Shown: positions 42,099 to 50,549 of the stretch, piece after piece
How positions within the stretch are numbered: position 1 is the stretch's first letter
Layout of the letters: each line of letters opens with the position of its first letter
Source: Methylotenera_A sp044228245
GTDB taxonomy: Bacteria; Pseudomonadota; Gammaproteobacteria; Burkholderiales; Methylophilaceae
Assembly (NCBI GenBank): GCA_044228245.1
Contig: JBGAVG010000002.1
Location: 186,001 to 250,000 of the forward strand
Length of the DNA stretch: 64,000 bases
Direction of reading: 5' to 3'
The notes under the pieces: generated by a model
Seen by the model: only the letters and a program-made list of their open reading frames with translations
Databases searched by the model: none
Told to the model about the DNA's origin: nothing
Position numbers and translations under genes: made by a program

Positions 42099-42737
42099 AT
42101 GTTTTATGATCGTGAAGAAGCTGCATTAAAGCTAGCGGAAAAGCTCAAAGATTACCGCGACAAGAACCCATTGATTCTCGCTATCCCTCGGGGATCGGTC
42201 TTTATGGCAAAAATCATTGCCGAAAAACTGGGGGGTGATTACGACGTTGTGCTGGTTCGCAAGCTGCGCGCGCCGTTGTATGGGGAACTGGCTATTGGCT
42301 CGGTGGATGAAAGCGGCTGGACCTACGTTGCAGACCATGCCGAATCTGTAGGCGCTGACAGCGAATATATCGAGGCCGAAAGACAGACACAGCTGGATAC
42401 TATCTATAAGCGCCGCGCGTTATACACACCGGCGCATCCCCCAATCAGCCCCGCCGGGCGCATTGTGATTGTCATTGATGACGGCCTTGCAACGGGATCC
42501 ACCATGATTTGCGCACTACACGGGCTGCGCAACAAAAACCCGGCCAAGCTCATATGTGCAGTACCGGTGGCGCCACCGGACACCTTGAAAAAAATAGCCG
42601 GCCTAGCAGATGAAGTGGTCTGTCTTGCAGCGCCTGATAATTTCCAGGCTGTCGGACAGTTTTATCAATACTTTCCGCAAGTGGATGATGATGAAGTGAT
42701 TGAGATTTTACAGAGCAGCAAGGTGAAAAGAAAATGA
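42099..42737 (+). CDS. Phosphoribosyltransferase domain protein
   Basis: This 212-residue protein has ILAIPRGSVFMAKIIAEKLG and the PRPP loop IVIVIDDGLATGSTMICALH. It belongs to the widespread group with ready fusion to dienelactone hydrolase or usp genes in hypoxic loci. It is the second consecutive phosphoribosyltransferase gene, so the pair could form one enzyme complex. Substrate is unknown. A Shine-Dalgarno is present (AGCGAGG). Confidence 0.82.
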   Translation: MFYDREEAALKLAEKLKDYRDKNPLILAIPRGSVFMAKIIAEKLGGDYDVVLVRKLRAPLYGELAIGSVDESGWTYVADHAESVGADSEYIEAERQTQLDTIYKRRALYTPAHPPISPAGRIVIVIDDGLATGSTMICALHGLRNKNPAKLICAVPVAPPDTLKKIAGLADEVVCLAAPDNFQAVGQFYQYFPQVDDDEVIEILQSSKVKRK

Positions 42738-42781
42738 AACTACAGAAATGGTTAATCAATATCCACAAATGGAGATTTAAT

Positions 42782-43243
42782 ATGAAAAGGCTTCTGATTC
42801 TGGCAGCGATGTCTGTTACTGCTTTTACCACCCCAGCATTGGCCACCGATGTCGGAGTTTCGGTGACTATTGGTCAGCCGGGATTTTATGGCCGGATTGA
42901 TATTGGCGATTATCCTTACCCTCCGCCAGTTGTTATCTATCGTCATCCAAGAATAATTGAGCGCGTATATGTGGAGCGCGAGCCGATCTATATGCGCGTA
43001 CCTCCTGGCCATGCAAAAAATTGGCGTAAACATTGTCATAAATATCATGCTTGTGGCGAGCGGGTCTACTTTGTGCGGGATAGCTGGTACCATCATGAAT
43101 ATGTTCCGACTTATCGCGAGTATCATCGTGATCGCTATGACGAGCGCTGGGATGACCGTCGTGATCATAGAGATGACCGCTATGATGAGCGCTGGGAAGA
43201 GCGTAGACATGACGGACGTAAGGATAAAAAGAAAAAGGATTAG
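42782..43243 (+). CDS. Exported His/Arg/Asp-rich protein
   Basis: This 153-residue protein has a signal peptide (MKRLLILAAMSVTAFTTPALA), a middle part with PYPPPVVIYRHPRIIERVYV, and a highly charged C-terminus in which YDERWDDRRDHRDDRYDERW repeats. The repeats and the histidines suggest a metal or polyanion-binding role. The open frame begins at 42734 but ATG 42782, preceded by TGGAG, gives a clean signal peptide. Its stop is immediately before the start of the tandem Usp protein. Confidence 0.75.
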   Translation: MKRLLILAAMSVTAFTTPALATDVGVSVTIGQPGFYGRIDIGDYPYPPPVVIYRHPRIIERVYVEREPIYMRVPPGHAKNWRKHCHKYHACGERVYFVRDSWYHHEYVPTYREYHRDRYDERWDDRRDHRDDRYDERWEERRHDGRKDKKKKD

Positions 43244-44074
43244 ATGATGACCTACCAGACCTTGATGGTGCATTTGCAGCTTGGGCGTTCAAATGCAGCT
43301 GCTCTACAAATTGCCAGTGAGCTTGCAGAACGCTTTCATGCAGATGTGATTGGCATTGCTGCAGGCCAGCCAACGCAGACAATATATGGCCAGGGTTATG
43401 CGCTTCTGGACTTCCTTAATCAGGAACATGAAAAAGTAACTAAAGAAATAGCCGATGCTGAAGCAGCATTTAGAACAGCATTCAAGGACTATCCTAAAGC
43501 CGTTGAGTGGCGTTCAACGGTGACAATGGGCTCCTTGTCTGCATACATAGCGGGGGAGGCATGCAGTGCCGATATCGTCATTACGGAAATTGCACCGAGC
43601 GATTTTTATGAAGGCCCTATTGGTGTAAATGCCGGGGAGCTTATCCTGCAATCTGGACGTCCTGTCCTGGCTGTGCCGGTTGCGGCAAAAAAAATGAAAC
43701 TGGAGCGGATGCTGGTGGGATGGAAAGATACGCGTGAGGCCAGACGGGCAATCGTGGATGCGTTGCCACTGCTAAAACAGGCCGAGCATGTGACTGTTGT
43801 TGCGATTGCTGCCGAGAAAGAGATTGCGACTGTGACCAAACGCCTTAAAGAAGTGGTTGATTGGCTTAAGCGGCACGGCGTTTCAGCCGAATATCTAGTC
43901 TCACCCTCGAAAGATGATGATGCGACGCAATTAATGTCCATCGCTAAAAAACAAGATATCGATATCGTGATTGCAGGTGCCTATGGGCATAGCCGCTTAC
44001 GCGAATGGGTGCTGGGCGGCGTGACTAACAACCTGCTGCAGCGGGCAGATTTTTGTTCATTGTTATCTCACTGA
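43244..44074 (+). CDS. Tandem universal stress protein
   Basis: This 276-residue protein has UspA-like halves. The C-terminal half has the GAYGHSRLREWVLGGVTNNL motif, the ATP-binding loop of the family; the N-terminal half has TLMVHLQLGRSNAAALQIAS and a degenerate loop, so it may bind less nucleotide. It starts immediately after the exported His/Arg/Asp-rich protein, within the same operon. A tandem Usp is common in hypoxia loci. Confidence 0.86.
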   Translation: MMTYQTLMVHLQLGRSNAAALQIASELAERFHADVIGIAAGQPTQTIYGQGYALLDFLNQEHEKVTKEIADAEAAFRTAFKDYPKAVEWRSTVTMGSLSAYIAGEACSADIVITEIAPSDFYEGPIGVNAGELILQSGRPVLAVPVAAKKMKLERMLVGWKDTREARRAIVDALPLLKQAEHVTVVAIAAEKEIATVTKRLKEVVDWLKRHGVSAEYLVSPSKDDDATQLMSIAKKQDIDIVIAGAYGHSRLREWVLGGVTNNLLQRADFCSLLSH

Positions 44075-44142
44075 CTTATGCGTTCTAGCAACGATGGAAT
44101 GTCGTGGTCTGATTTATCGGACTAAGGCTTAAAAGACTAATC

Positions 44143-45837
44143 ATGCTAGACGAATTCATCCATGAACCGCGCGTTGCATACTTCTCTATGGAAATTGCGC
44201 TACGCAACGAAATCCTGACTTATGCCGGTGGCTTGGGTGTGCTTGCTGGAGACACGATACGGTCCGCGGCTGATCTCATGATACCCATAGTGGCGGTAAG
44301 CCTGGTGAGCCGTGCCGGCTATTTTCAGCAGCAGATTGATGCCCATGGCCGGCAGGTTGAGCAGGCAGTCTTCTGGGAGCCGGAGCACTGGGCGCGTGCG
44401 CTCGATGCCAAGATTGCAGTGTCAATCGAAGGACGCACTGTATGGATAGGCGCCTGGCTGTATGTGGTCGAGGGCCATATGGGCGGGCGCCAGCCGGTGC
44501 TGTTGCTGGATACCGACTTGAACGAGAATCCTCCTGAGGATCGCGAGATCACGCATTACTTGTACGGCGGTGATACAGCCTACCGGCTCAAGCAGGAGAT
44601 TGTGCTCGGGATCGGCGGCGTTCGGATGTTGCAAGCCCTCGGTTTCACAGTCCGTCATTATCACATGAATGAGGGGCACTCTGCTCTGCTTGGGCTGGAA
44701 TTGCTACACCGCTATGCCTATCCAACCGAGGATGTCAGACCGGGTGAATCGCTTTATGACCTCCCCAGAGTACGTGACCTGTGCAGCTTTACCACCCACA
44801 CCCCGATCGAAGCAGGCCATGACCGCTTTGCCTATGACTTGGTGCAGAGGGTGCTCGACAATGGCGTTGACATTGAGGGAATTAAGCACTTGGCTGGCGA
44901 AGACAATCTGAACATGACGCGGCTGGCGCTGAACTTGAGTGAATATGTCAATGGCGTTGCCAAAAAACATGCAGAGGTATCAAATGCAATGTTTCCCGGC
45001 TATCGGGTACATGCTATCACCAATGGCGTGCACCCATATACATGGGCGGCAGAAAGTTTCCGCCAGCTATACAACCATTACATTCCCAGCTGGTGCCATG
45101 AACCCCAGTTGCTGATGCGGGCCGATTGTTGCATTCCTGATACGGCGATCTGGGAATCGCATGTTCAAGCGAAACAGCATCTGATCGAGAAAGTGCAAAC
45201 TCTCACTGGAATCTCGCTGGATCCAAAGCTGCCGATTATCGGCTTCGCGCGACGTATGACTGCCTACAAACGTCCGGACCTGCTGTTCTCCGACATTGAA
45301 AGACTGAAGGCAATCGCTCACCATTATCCATTCCAGATCGTACTGGCCGGCAAGGCACATCCGCAAGATGAAAACGGCAAGCGCCTGATTGAACAGTTGC
45401 ATGTGCATGCCCGCGACTTGGCTGGGGCGATTTCGGTCACCTACCTGCCTGACTACAACATTGAGCTGGCGCAGTTGCTGACAGCGGGGGCGGATGTGTG
45501 GCTCAATACGCCCTTGCCGCCGCTAGAAGCCTCTGGTACCAGCGGCATGAAAGCCGCGCTCAATGGCGTGCCCAGTCTCTCGGTGCTTGATGGCTGGTGG
45601 ATCGAGGGGTGTATCGAAGGCGTGACCGGCTGGGCGATTGGCGATGTAGCAGGAATGGCCGATAATAACGGGCATGAGTTATACGATAAACTTGAGCAAA
45701 TAGTGCTTCCTCTCTATTACAGCAATGATCGGAGCAACTGGATTAAAGTAATGAAATGCGCTATCAGCAAAAATGCTTCCTACTTTAACAGTCACCGCAT
45801 GATGCGCCGCTACGCGACGGAAGCATACATCCGATGA
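44143..45837 (+). CDS. glgP: Alpha-glucan phosphorylase (short form)
   Basis: This 564-residue glycogen phosphorylase family enzyme starts with AYFSMEIALRNEILTYAGGL and ends with EASGTSGMKAALNGVPSLS, which carries the PLP-binding lysine and the phosphate site. In between are FTTHTPIEAGHDRF and GFARRMTAYKRPDL. It releases glucose 1-phosphate from storage glucan, so it supplies the phosphoketolase and acetate kinase pathway with sugar phosphate. No motif copy lies directly before it. Confidence 0.93.
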   Translation: MLDEFIHEPRVAYFSMEIALRNEILTYAGGLGVLAGDTIRSAADLMIPIVAVSLVSRAGYFQQQIDAHGRQVEQAVFWEPEHWARALDAKIAVSIEGRTVWIGAWLYVVEGHMGGRQPVLLLDTDLNENPPEDREITHYLYGGDTAYRLKQEIVLGIGGVRMLQALGFTVRHYHMNEGHSALLGLELLHRYAYPTEDVRPGESLYDLPRVRDLCSFTTHTPIEAGHDRFAYDLVQRVLDNGVDIEGIKHLAGEDNLNMTRLALNLSEYVNGVAKKHAEVSNAMFPGYRVHAITNGVHPYTWAAESFRQLYNHYIPSWCHEPQLLMRADCCIPDTAIWESHVQAKQHLIEKVQTLTGISLDPKLPIIGFARRMTAYKRPDLLFSDIERLKAIAHHYPFQIVLAGKAHPQDENGKRLIEQLHVHARDLAGAISVTYLPDYNIELAQLLTAGADVWLNTPLPPLEASGTSGMKAALNGVPSLSVLDGWWIEGCIEGVTGWAIGDVAGMADNNGHELYDKLEQIVLPLYYSNDRSNWIKVMKCAISKNASYFNSHRMMRRYATEAYIR

Positions 45838-45908
45838 GAAGCGAGCCTGTCAATTCGTAGTGGTGTTGATGGGTTAAGAGTAATAGCGCTATCACCAAGG
45901 GAACAATC

Positions 45909-48251
45909 ATGGCTATTGATCCAGTATGTGGAATGACGGTGGAAGAGCCGTCGGCTACGGGCAGCGCCGTTCACGCAGGCAAAAAATATTTCTTTTGCTC
46001 AACACATTGCCAGCATGCGTTCGAAGCCAAGCCAGCCAAGTATGTGGACCGCTCTGCAGCACTCCATAGCCATGCCCATCACCAAGACCACGATACGGCC
46101 GAGACCAAAAAGCTGATAACAACCCCATGGCCAGCCAATATTAATAACGCCGGGACAGTATATACCTGCCCGATGCATCCGGAAGTGCGTCAGGACCATG
46201 CCGGAGCATGCCCAAAATGCGGCATGGCACTGGAGCCTGAGATGCCGAGTCTGGAGGAGGGCGAAGATCCTGAGTTGCGGGATTTCAGACAAAGGTTTAT
46301 CTGGACGCTACCACTGACCATCGTCGTTACTGTTCTTGCGATGGCAGGCCACCGTTTGCAGTGGTTCAGCATGGCTACGCAGAGCTGGATCGAGCTTGTG
46401 CTCACATTGCCTGTAGTGCTTTGGGCAGGCATGCCATTCTTTCAGAGAGGCGTAAGATCAATCATCAATCGCAGCCCGAATATGTGGACTTTGATTGGCT
46501 TGGGCACTTTTGCAGCCTTTGTTTATAGTGTAGTCGCTACGGTGGTGCCCGATGTGTTTCCTGCGTCATTCAAGTCTATGGGTCGCGTATCAGTTTACTT
46601 TGAGGCGGCAGCGGTGATTATTTCACTGACTCTGCTTGGTCAGGTTCTCGAGCTTAAGGCACGTTCACAAACATCGGCAGCGATTAAGTCTTTGCTTGGT
46701 TTGGCGCCCAAAACAGCGCGACGCATCACTGCCGATGGCGTCGAAGAGGACATTCCGCTTGCCCACGTGCATGTCGGTGACAAGCTGCGTGTGCGTCCGG
46801 GTGAAAAAGTCCCTGTCGACGGTGTTGTGGTCGAAGGTGGAAGCGCGGTGGACGAATCCATGCTGACTGGCGAACCGGTGCCTGTGACCAAACGCATCGG
46901 CGATAAGTTGATTGGGGCTACACTGAACACGACTGGTGCGTTGGTGATGCGTACGGAAAAGGTTGGCTCGCAAACTGTGCTGGCCGGTATTGTGCAAATG
47001 GTAGCGCAGGCGCAGCGCTCCAGGGCGCCGATGCAGCGCATGGCCGACCGGGTGGCCGGATATTTTGTGGTGACTGTCGTCTGTGTGGCGCTGCTGACTT
47101 TTTTCGCCTGGGGATTGTTTGGGCCACAACCAAGCTGGGTCTACGGGCTCATCAATGCAGTGACCGTGCTCATCATTGCCTGTCCATGCGCGCTGGGGCT
47201 GGCCACGCCAATGTCGATTATGGTGGCCACTGGCAAAGCTGCCACGCAAGGCGTGCTATTTCGAGATGCGGCAGCGATAGAAAACTTCCGCAAGGTGGAT
47301 ACGCTCATTGTGGATAAAACCGGCACGCTGACAGAAGGTAAGCCGCGATTTGATCGTGTCATAGCCAACACAGGGTTTACTGAAGATGAGGTATTGCGCC
47401 TTGCGGCGTGCCTTGATCAGGGCAGCGAGCATCCTTTGGCCGGTGCCATCGTGCAGGCGGCCCGTGAACGCGGATTTGCGCTCGAGAAGGTTGAACGTTT
47501 TGAATCCAGCACCGGCATCGGTGTTCGCGGCAGTGTGGCTGGCAAGCGCATAGCGCTTGGCAACGCCGCGTTGATGCATCAGTTAGGCATATCTGTTGAA
47601 AACTTAAAACCTCAGGCTGAAACATTGCGTGCAGAAGGTGTAAGCGTGATGCTGCTGGCGGTAGATGATCAGTTGGCTGGCTTGCTGGCAGTATCTGATC
47701 CAATCAAAGCCAGCACGATGGAGGCTTTGATAATGCTGATGTCATCAGGCATGCGGGTGATCATGGCGACAGGGGATGGGCTGACGACTGCAAAAGCAAT
47801 TGCTGTCAAGCTAGGGATCGATGAAGTTTATGGCGAGGCAAAACCCGCCGACAAACTGGCTCTGGTCGATAAGTTGCAACGTGAAGGTCGCATTGTGGCA
47901 ATGGCGGGTGATGGCATTAACGATGCCCCGGCACTGGCCAAAGCAAACGTAGGCGTGGCGATGGGTACAGGCACAGATGTAGCGATGAATAGTGCACCGG
48001 TCACGCTGGTTAAAGGCGATTTGCGTGCTATCGCCCAGGCAAGAATGATCTCTGAGCATACGGTGGCCAACATGAAGCAAAACCTCGCCTTCGCATTTGT
48101 CTACAATTCACTCGGCGTGCCATTGGCTGCAGGTGTACTGTACCCCCTCACAGGCTGGCTGCTTTCACCCATGATTGCAGCGCTCGCCATGAGCTTAAGC
48201 TCCGTTTCAGTGATCAGCAATGCATTGCGTTTGAAACGGTCAGGCGGTTGA
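45909..48251 (+). CDS. Copper-type P1B ATPase with YHS and heavy-metal-binding domains
   Basis: This 780-residue P1B ATPase has an N-terminal YHS domain (DPVCGMTVEEP, CSTHCQHAF), a second metal-binding segment TCPMHPEVRQDHAGACPKCG, the CPC motif in membrane helix 6 (about residue 424), DKTGTLTEGKP (about 468), and the hinge MAGDGINDAPALAKANV. This is the CopA/SilP-like arrangement with a heavy-metal-binding domain. It probably exports Cu(I) or Ag(I), and may serve in place of CcoI. A Shine-Dalgarno (AAGGGA) precedes the ATG. Confidence 0.9.
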   Translation: MAIDPVCGMTVEEPSATGSAVHAGKKYFFCSTHCQHAFEAKPAKYVDRSAALHSHAHHQDHDTAETKKLITTPWPANINNAGTVYTCPMHPEVRQDHAGACPKCGMALEPEMPSLEEGEDPELRDFRQRFIWTLPLTIVVTVLAMAGHRLQWFSMATQSWIELVLTLPVVLWAGMPFFQRGVRSIINRSPNMWTLIGLGTFAAFVYSVVATVVPDVFPASFKSMGRVSVYFEAAAVIISLTLLGQVLELKARSQTSAAIKSLLGLAPKTARRITADGVEEDIPLAHVHVGDKLRVRPGEKVPVDGVVVEGGSAVDESMLTGEPVPVTKRIGDKLIGATLNTTGALVMRTEKVGSQTVLAGIVQMVAQAQRSRAPMQRMADRVAGYFVVTVVCVALLTFFAWGLFGPQPSWVYGLINAVTVLIIACPCALGLATPMSIMVATGKAATQGVLFRDAAAIENFRKVDTLIVDKTGTLTEGKPRFDRVIANTGFTEDEVLRLAACLDQGSEHPLAGAIVQAARERGFALEKVERFESSTGIGVRGSVAGKRIALGNAALMHQLGISVENLKPQAETLRAEGVSVMLLAVDDQLAGLLAVSDPIKASTMEALIMLMSSGMRVIMATGDGLTTAKAIAVKLGIDEVYGEAKPADKLALVDKLQREGRIVAMAGDGINDAPALAKANVGVAMGTGTDVAMNSAPVTLVKGDLRAIAQARMISEHTVANMKQNLAFAFVYNSLGVPLAAGVLYPLTGWLLSPMIAALAMSLSSVSVISNALRLKRSGG

Positions 48252-48326
48252 GGAAAAGGGAATCAGCTTAGGTACCAATCAAGTCAGATAAACCACTTAA
48301 AGCTGATGCTTCTCAGGCTTTGAAAG

Positions 48327-48929
48327 CTATTTCAGTTGCCAGCGCAACCAGGTAAACAGGATGTTGCCGTTGCCCTCGCCACCAGGAATATAAGTTGACT
48401 GTAACGCCATTTGCTTATACTCAACCGAAAAAAGCGGAGCAATCACAGGAAGGGGCAGGTAGTGGAAATCTTCACGTAGAGTCAAACCAAGCGTATATCC
48501 GACCCCCAACCGAAAGTGATCCGCAGGTCGCCACATTTTTTGAAAGCCAAACCCGGCCACAGGTTCTATTTTTCGATGAGAATCTGTAAAAGCCATGGCG
48601 TAGAAACCGTTCCAGTCGCCATCATTATCGAATCTGTATTTTCCCACACCCAGTCCCCATGGGTGTTCATTGTACCCATCAATTTTTTCTGAGCTATAGT
48701 AATTGCGGTTGTGCCATATGTTTACAGGAATGTATAACTCGTAGTTTTCAGACTGCCAAGTTTGGGATAATGATTCTTGGATGCTCAACCAAAAGCCGGT
48801 GTTAGCGGCACCTTCTGCATATGCAGCTGTTGTGATTGCTGACATCGTCAATGTCATCAGCAGTTTGTGTAGCTTGATAGCAGCAACCCGAAAAGTTACA
48901 AGATTCGGCATAGCGGTTATGGCAAGCAT
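48327..48929 (-). CDS. pagP: Lipid A palmitoyltransferase PagP-like protein
   Basis: This 200-residue protein starts with a signal peptide (LLMTLTMSAITTAAYAEG) and shows PagP hallmarks: YELYIPVNIWHNRNYY with the active-site His, the following PWGLGVGKYRFDNDGDWNG, and the C-terminal SVEYKQMALQSTYIPGGEG. It would transfer palmitate to lipid A in the outer membrane. The start codon is uncertain among several Met (48929, 48911). Confidence 0.88.
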   Translation of the reverse strand: MLAITAMPNLVTFRVAAIKLHKLLMTLTMSAITTAAYAEGAANTGFWLSIQESLSQTWQSENYELYIPVNIWHNRNYYSSEKIDGYNEHPWGLGVGKYRFDNDGDWNGFYAMAFTDSHRKIEPVAGFGFQKMWRPADHFRLGVGYTLGLTLREDFHYLPLPVIAPLFSVEYKQMALQSTYIPGGEGNGNILFTWLRWQLK

Positions 48930-48987
48930 GCCTTAATGGTAAGGCTGAATAAAAAAACCGGCGCTCGCATTTTCAACACATTATTTT

Positions 48988-49353
48988 TTATTGGGAGATA
49001 GCATGTTGGATGTCTGTAAATATTTTACTGATCTCGGCTTCTAAAGCCATTTTATTGCTTATCTGACCGCAGACCAGATCGCAAAGTTCGTAAACGCTGG
49101 GGTCAGCAATGCTGTAATACACGCAGTTTCCCCGGGACTCACGCTTGACCAGGCCATACTGTGCGAGCAGCGAAAGATGCTTGGAAACATTTGCTTGCGT
49201 GCTGCCTGATATTTCCGTTAACTGGTTAACATTCTTTTCACCATCCTGTAGTGCATTCAACACTTTAAGCCGCATTGGCTCGGCCAACGCTTTGAAATAT
49301 TTAGCGACATATTGAAGTACTCTTTCATCAAGTTTGCTCATATCTTTTACCAT
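48988..49353 (-). CDS. ArsR-family transcription regulator
   Basis: This 121-residue winged-helix protein has FKALAEPMRLKVLNALQDGE and the recognition helix TQANVSKHLSLLAQYGLVKR. Cysteines occur at RGNCVYY and YELCDLVCGQ, a pattern seen in thiol-responsive ArsR proteins. It is divergent from the RND adaptor gene, with an AT-rich inverted repeat in between. It probably represses the RND, rhodanese and sulfide oxidation genes. Confidence 0.88.
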   Translation of the reverse strand: MVKDMSKLDERVLQYVAKYFKALAEPMRLKVLNALQDGEKNVNQLTEISGSTQANVSKHLSLLAQYGLVKRESRGNCVYYSIADPSVYELCDLVCGQISNKMALEAEISKIFTDIQHAISQ

Positions 49354-49397
49354 CTATATTTCAGATAAGACTAATTATACATCATATTAAATTATTG

Positions 49398-49415
49398 ACT
49401 ATATAACCATATAGT
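49398..49415. promoter_or_regulatory. AT-rich inverted repeat, candidate ArsR operator
   Basis: ACTATATAACCATATAGT is a perfect 7-4-7 inverted repeat in the divergent ArsR-RND region, followed by two more near copies (ATATAGTAATATAGTAA). ArsR/SmtB family operators are AT-rich inverted repeats of this type. The position fits repression of both divergent genes. Confidence 0.65.
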
Positions 49416-49473
49416 AATATAGTAACTAAATAGCAGCCAGCTTTAGAAATGGCTCCAGGATTTTTTAAGGAAA

Positions 49474-50526
49474 ATGCGCTTGATTAAACAATTTCAATGG
49501 ATGTTTGTTCTGATAATTGCCATAGCAAATATAGGCTTATCAAATATGGCTCATGCTGACCGTCTTGCAACGGCGGCTGTGATGCAATCAAATGAAGGGC
49601 TTGTTTATACCGCGGAAGGCGTGGTTGAGGCGGTGAAAGCCAGCGTGATTGCACCGCAGGTTGCGGGAAGCATTACGGCTTTGCCAGTAAAAGCAGGGGG
49701 TCATGTCAAAGCTGGTCAGCTGCTTGCGCGTATTGACACGCGCATGGCCACGCAACAGACCATGACAAGTCAGGCACAGGTAGCGGCTGCGCAGGCACAA
49801 CTGAATGCGGCGCGTAAGGAGTATGAGCGCAAACGCCGCTTGCATGAGAAACAATACATCAGCCAGGCTGCACTGGAACGTGCCGAGTCGGATTATAAAA
49901 CCGCTGAAGCACAGACCAAAGCCCAGCTGGCACAAACTGGCGCGGCCAGTGTGCAGACTGGTCTGCATACCATCAATGCGCCGTATTCTGGCGTCATCGC
50001 CGAGGTGATGGCCGAAGTAGGTGATATGGCCATGCCGGGCAAGCCCTTGTTATCCATATATGAGCCAGGGAATTTGCGCGTAGTAGTGAATGTGCCGCAA
50101 AGCCAGCTTGCCAATCTAGAACAAGGTGCTGAAGTTAAGGTGAAAATTTCCTCAGCAAATGAAACAGAACGCAGTTTGACTAGTGTGCAAATGACGGTAC
50201 TGCCGACTGTGGATGCCATCAGCAATATGACGAAAGTGCGCTTGTCACTCCCATCAAACCTAGTTAGCATCGCGCCTGGTATGTTTGCGCGCGCGCTGTT
50301 GCCTGTTGGCAAATCAGGCAGCAAGGGCCAAATTTTAGTGCCGGCGAAAGCTGTCATCAAACGTAGCGAACTGATGGCTGTATATGTGGTTGATAAGCAA
50401 GGTCGCCCGCAGTTGAGGCAAGTGCGTCTGGGCCGTCAGCAGGGCGAAAACATTGAAGTCTTTGCTGGCTTGCAAGCCGGTGAAAAAGTGGCACTCGACC
50501 CCATCGCCGCGGCGAACTTCAAGTAG
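49474..50526 (+). CDS. RND efflux periplasmic adaptor
   Basis: This 350-residue membrane fusion protein has a signal region, the lipoyl-like half VEAVKASVIAPQVAGSITAL, a coiled-coil hairpin (residues about 105-150), a second half TINAPYSGVIAEVMAEVGDM and the beta-barrel part. It links the inner-membrane pump to the TolC-like channel. It starts the operon adaptor, pump, DUF2892, TolC-like, rhodanese, DUF3365 and SQR-like. Confidence 0.9.
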   Translation: MRLIKQFQWMFVLIIAIANIGLSNMAHADRLATAAVMQSNEGLVYTAEGVVEAVKASVIAPQVAGSITALPVKAGGHVKAGQLLARIDTRMATQQTMTSQAQVAAAQAQLNAARKEYERKRRLHEKQYISQAALERAESDYKTAEAQTKAQLAQTGAASVQTGLHTINAPYSGVIAEVMAEVGDMAMPGKPLLSIYEPGNLRVVVNVPQSQLANLEQGAEVKVKISSANETERSLTSVQMTVLPTVDAISNMTKVRLSLPSNLVSIAPGMFARALLPVGKSGSKGQILVPAKAVIKRSELMAVYVVDKQGRPQLRQVRLGRQQGENIEVFAGLQAGEKVALDPIAAANFK

Positions 50527-50549
50527 CGTGAATTTTAAGAAAAAACACC

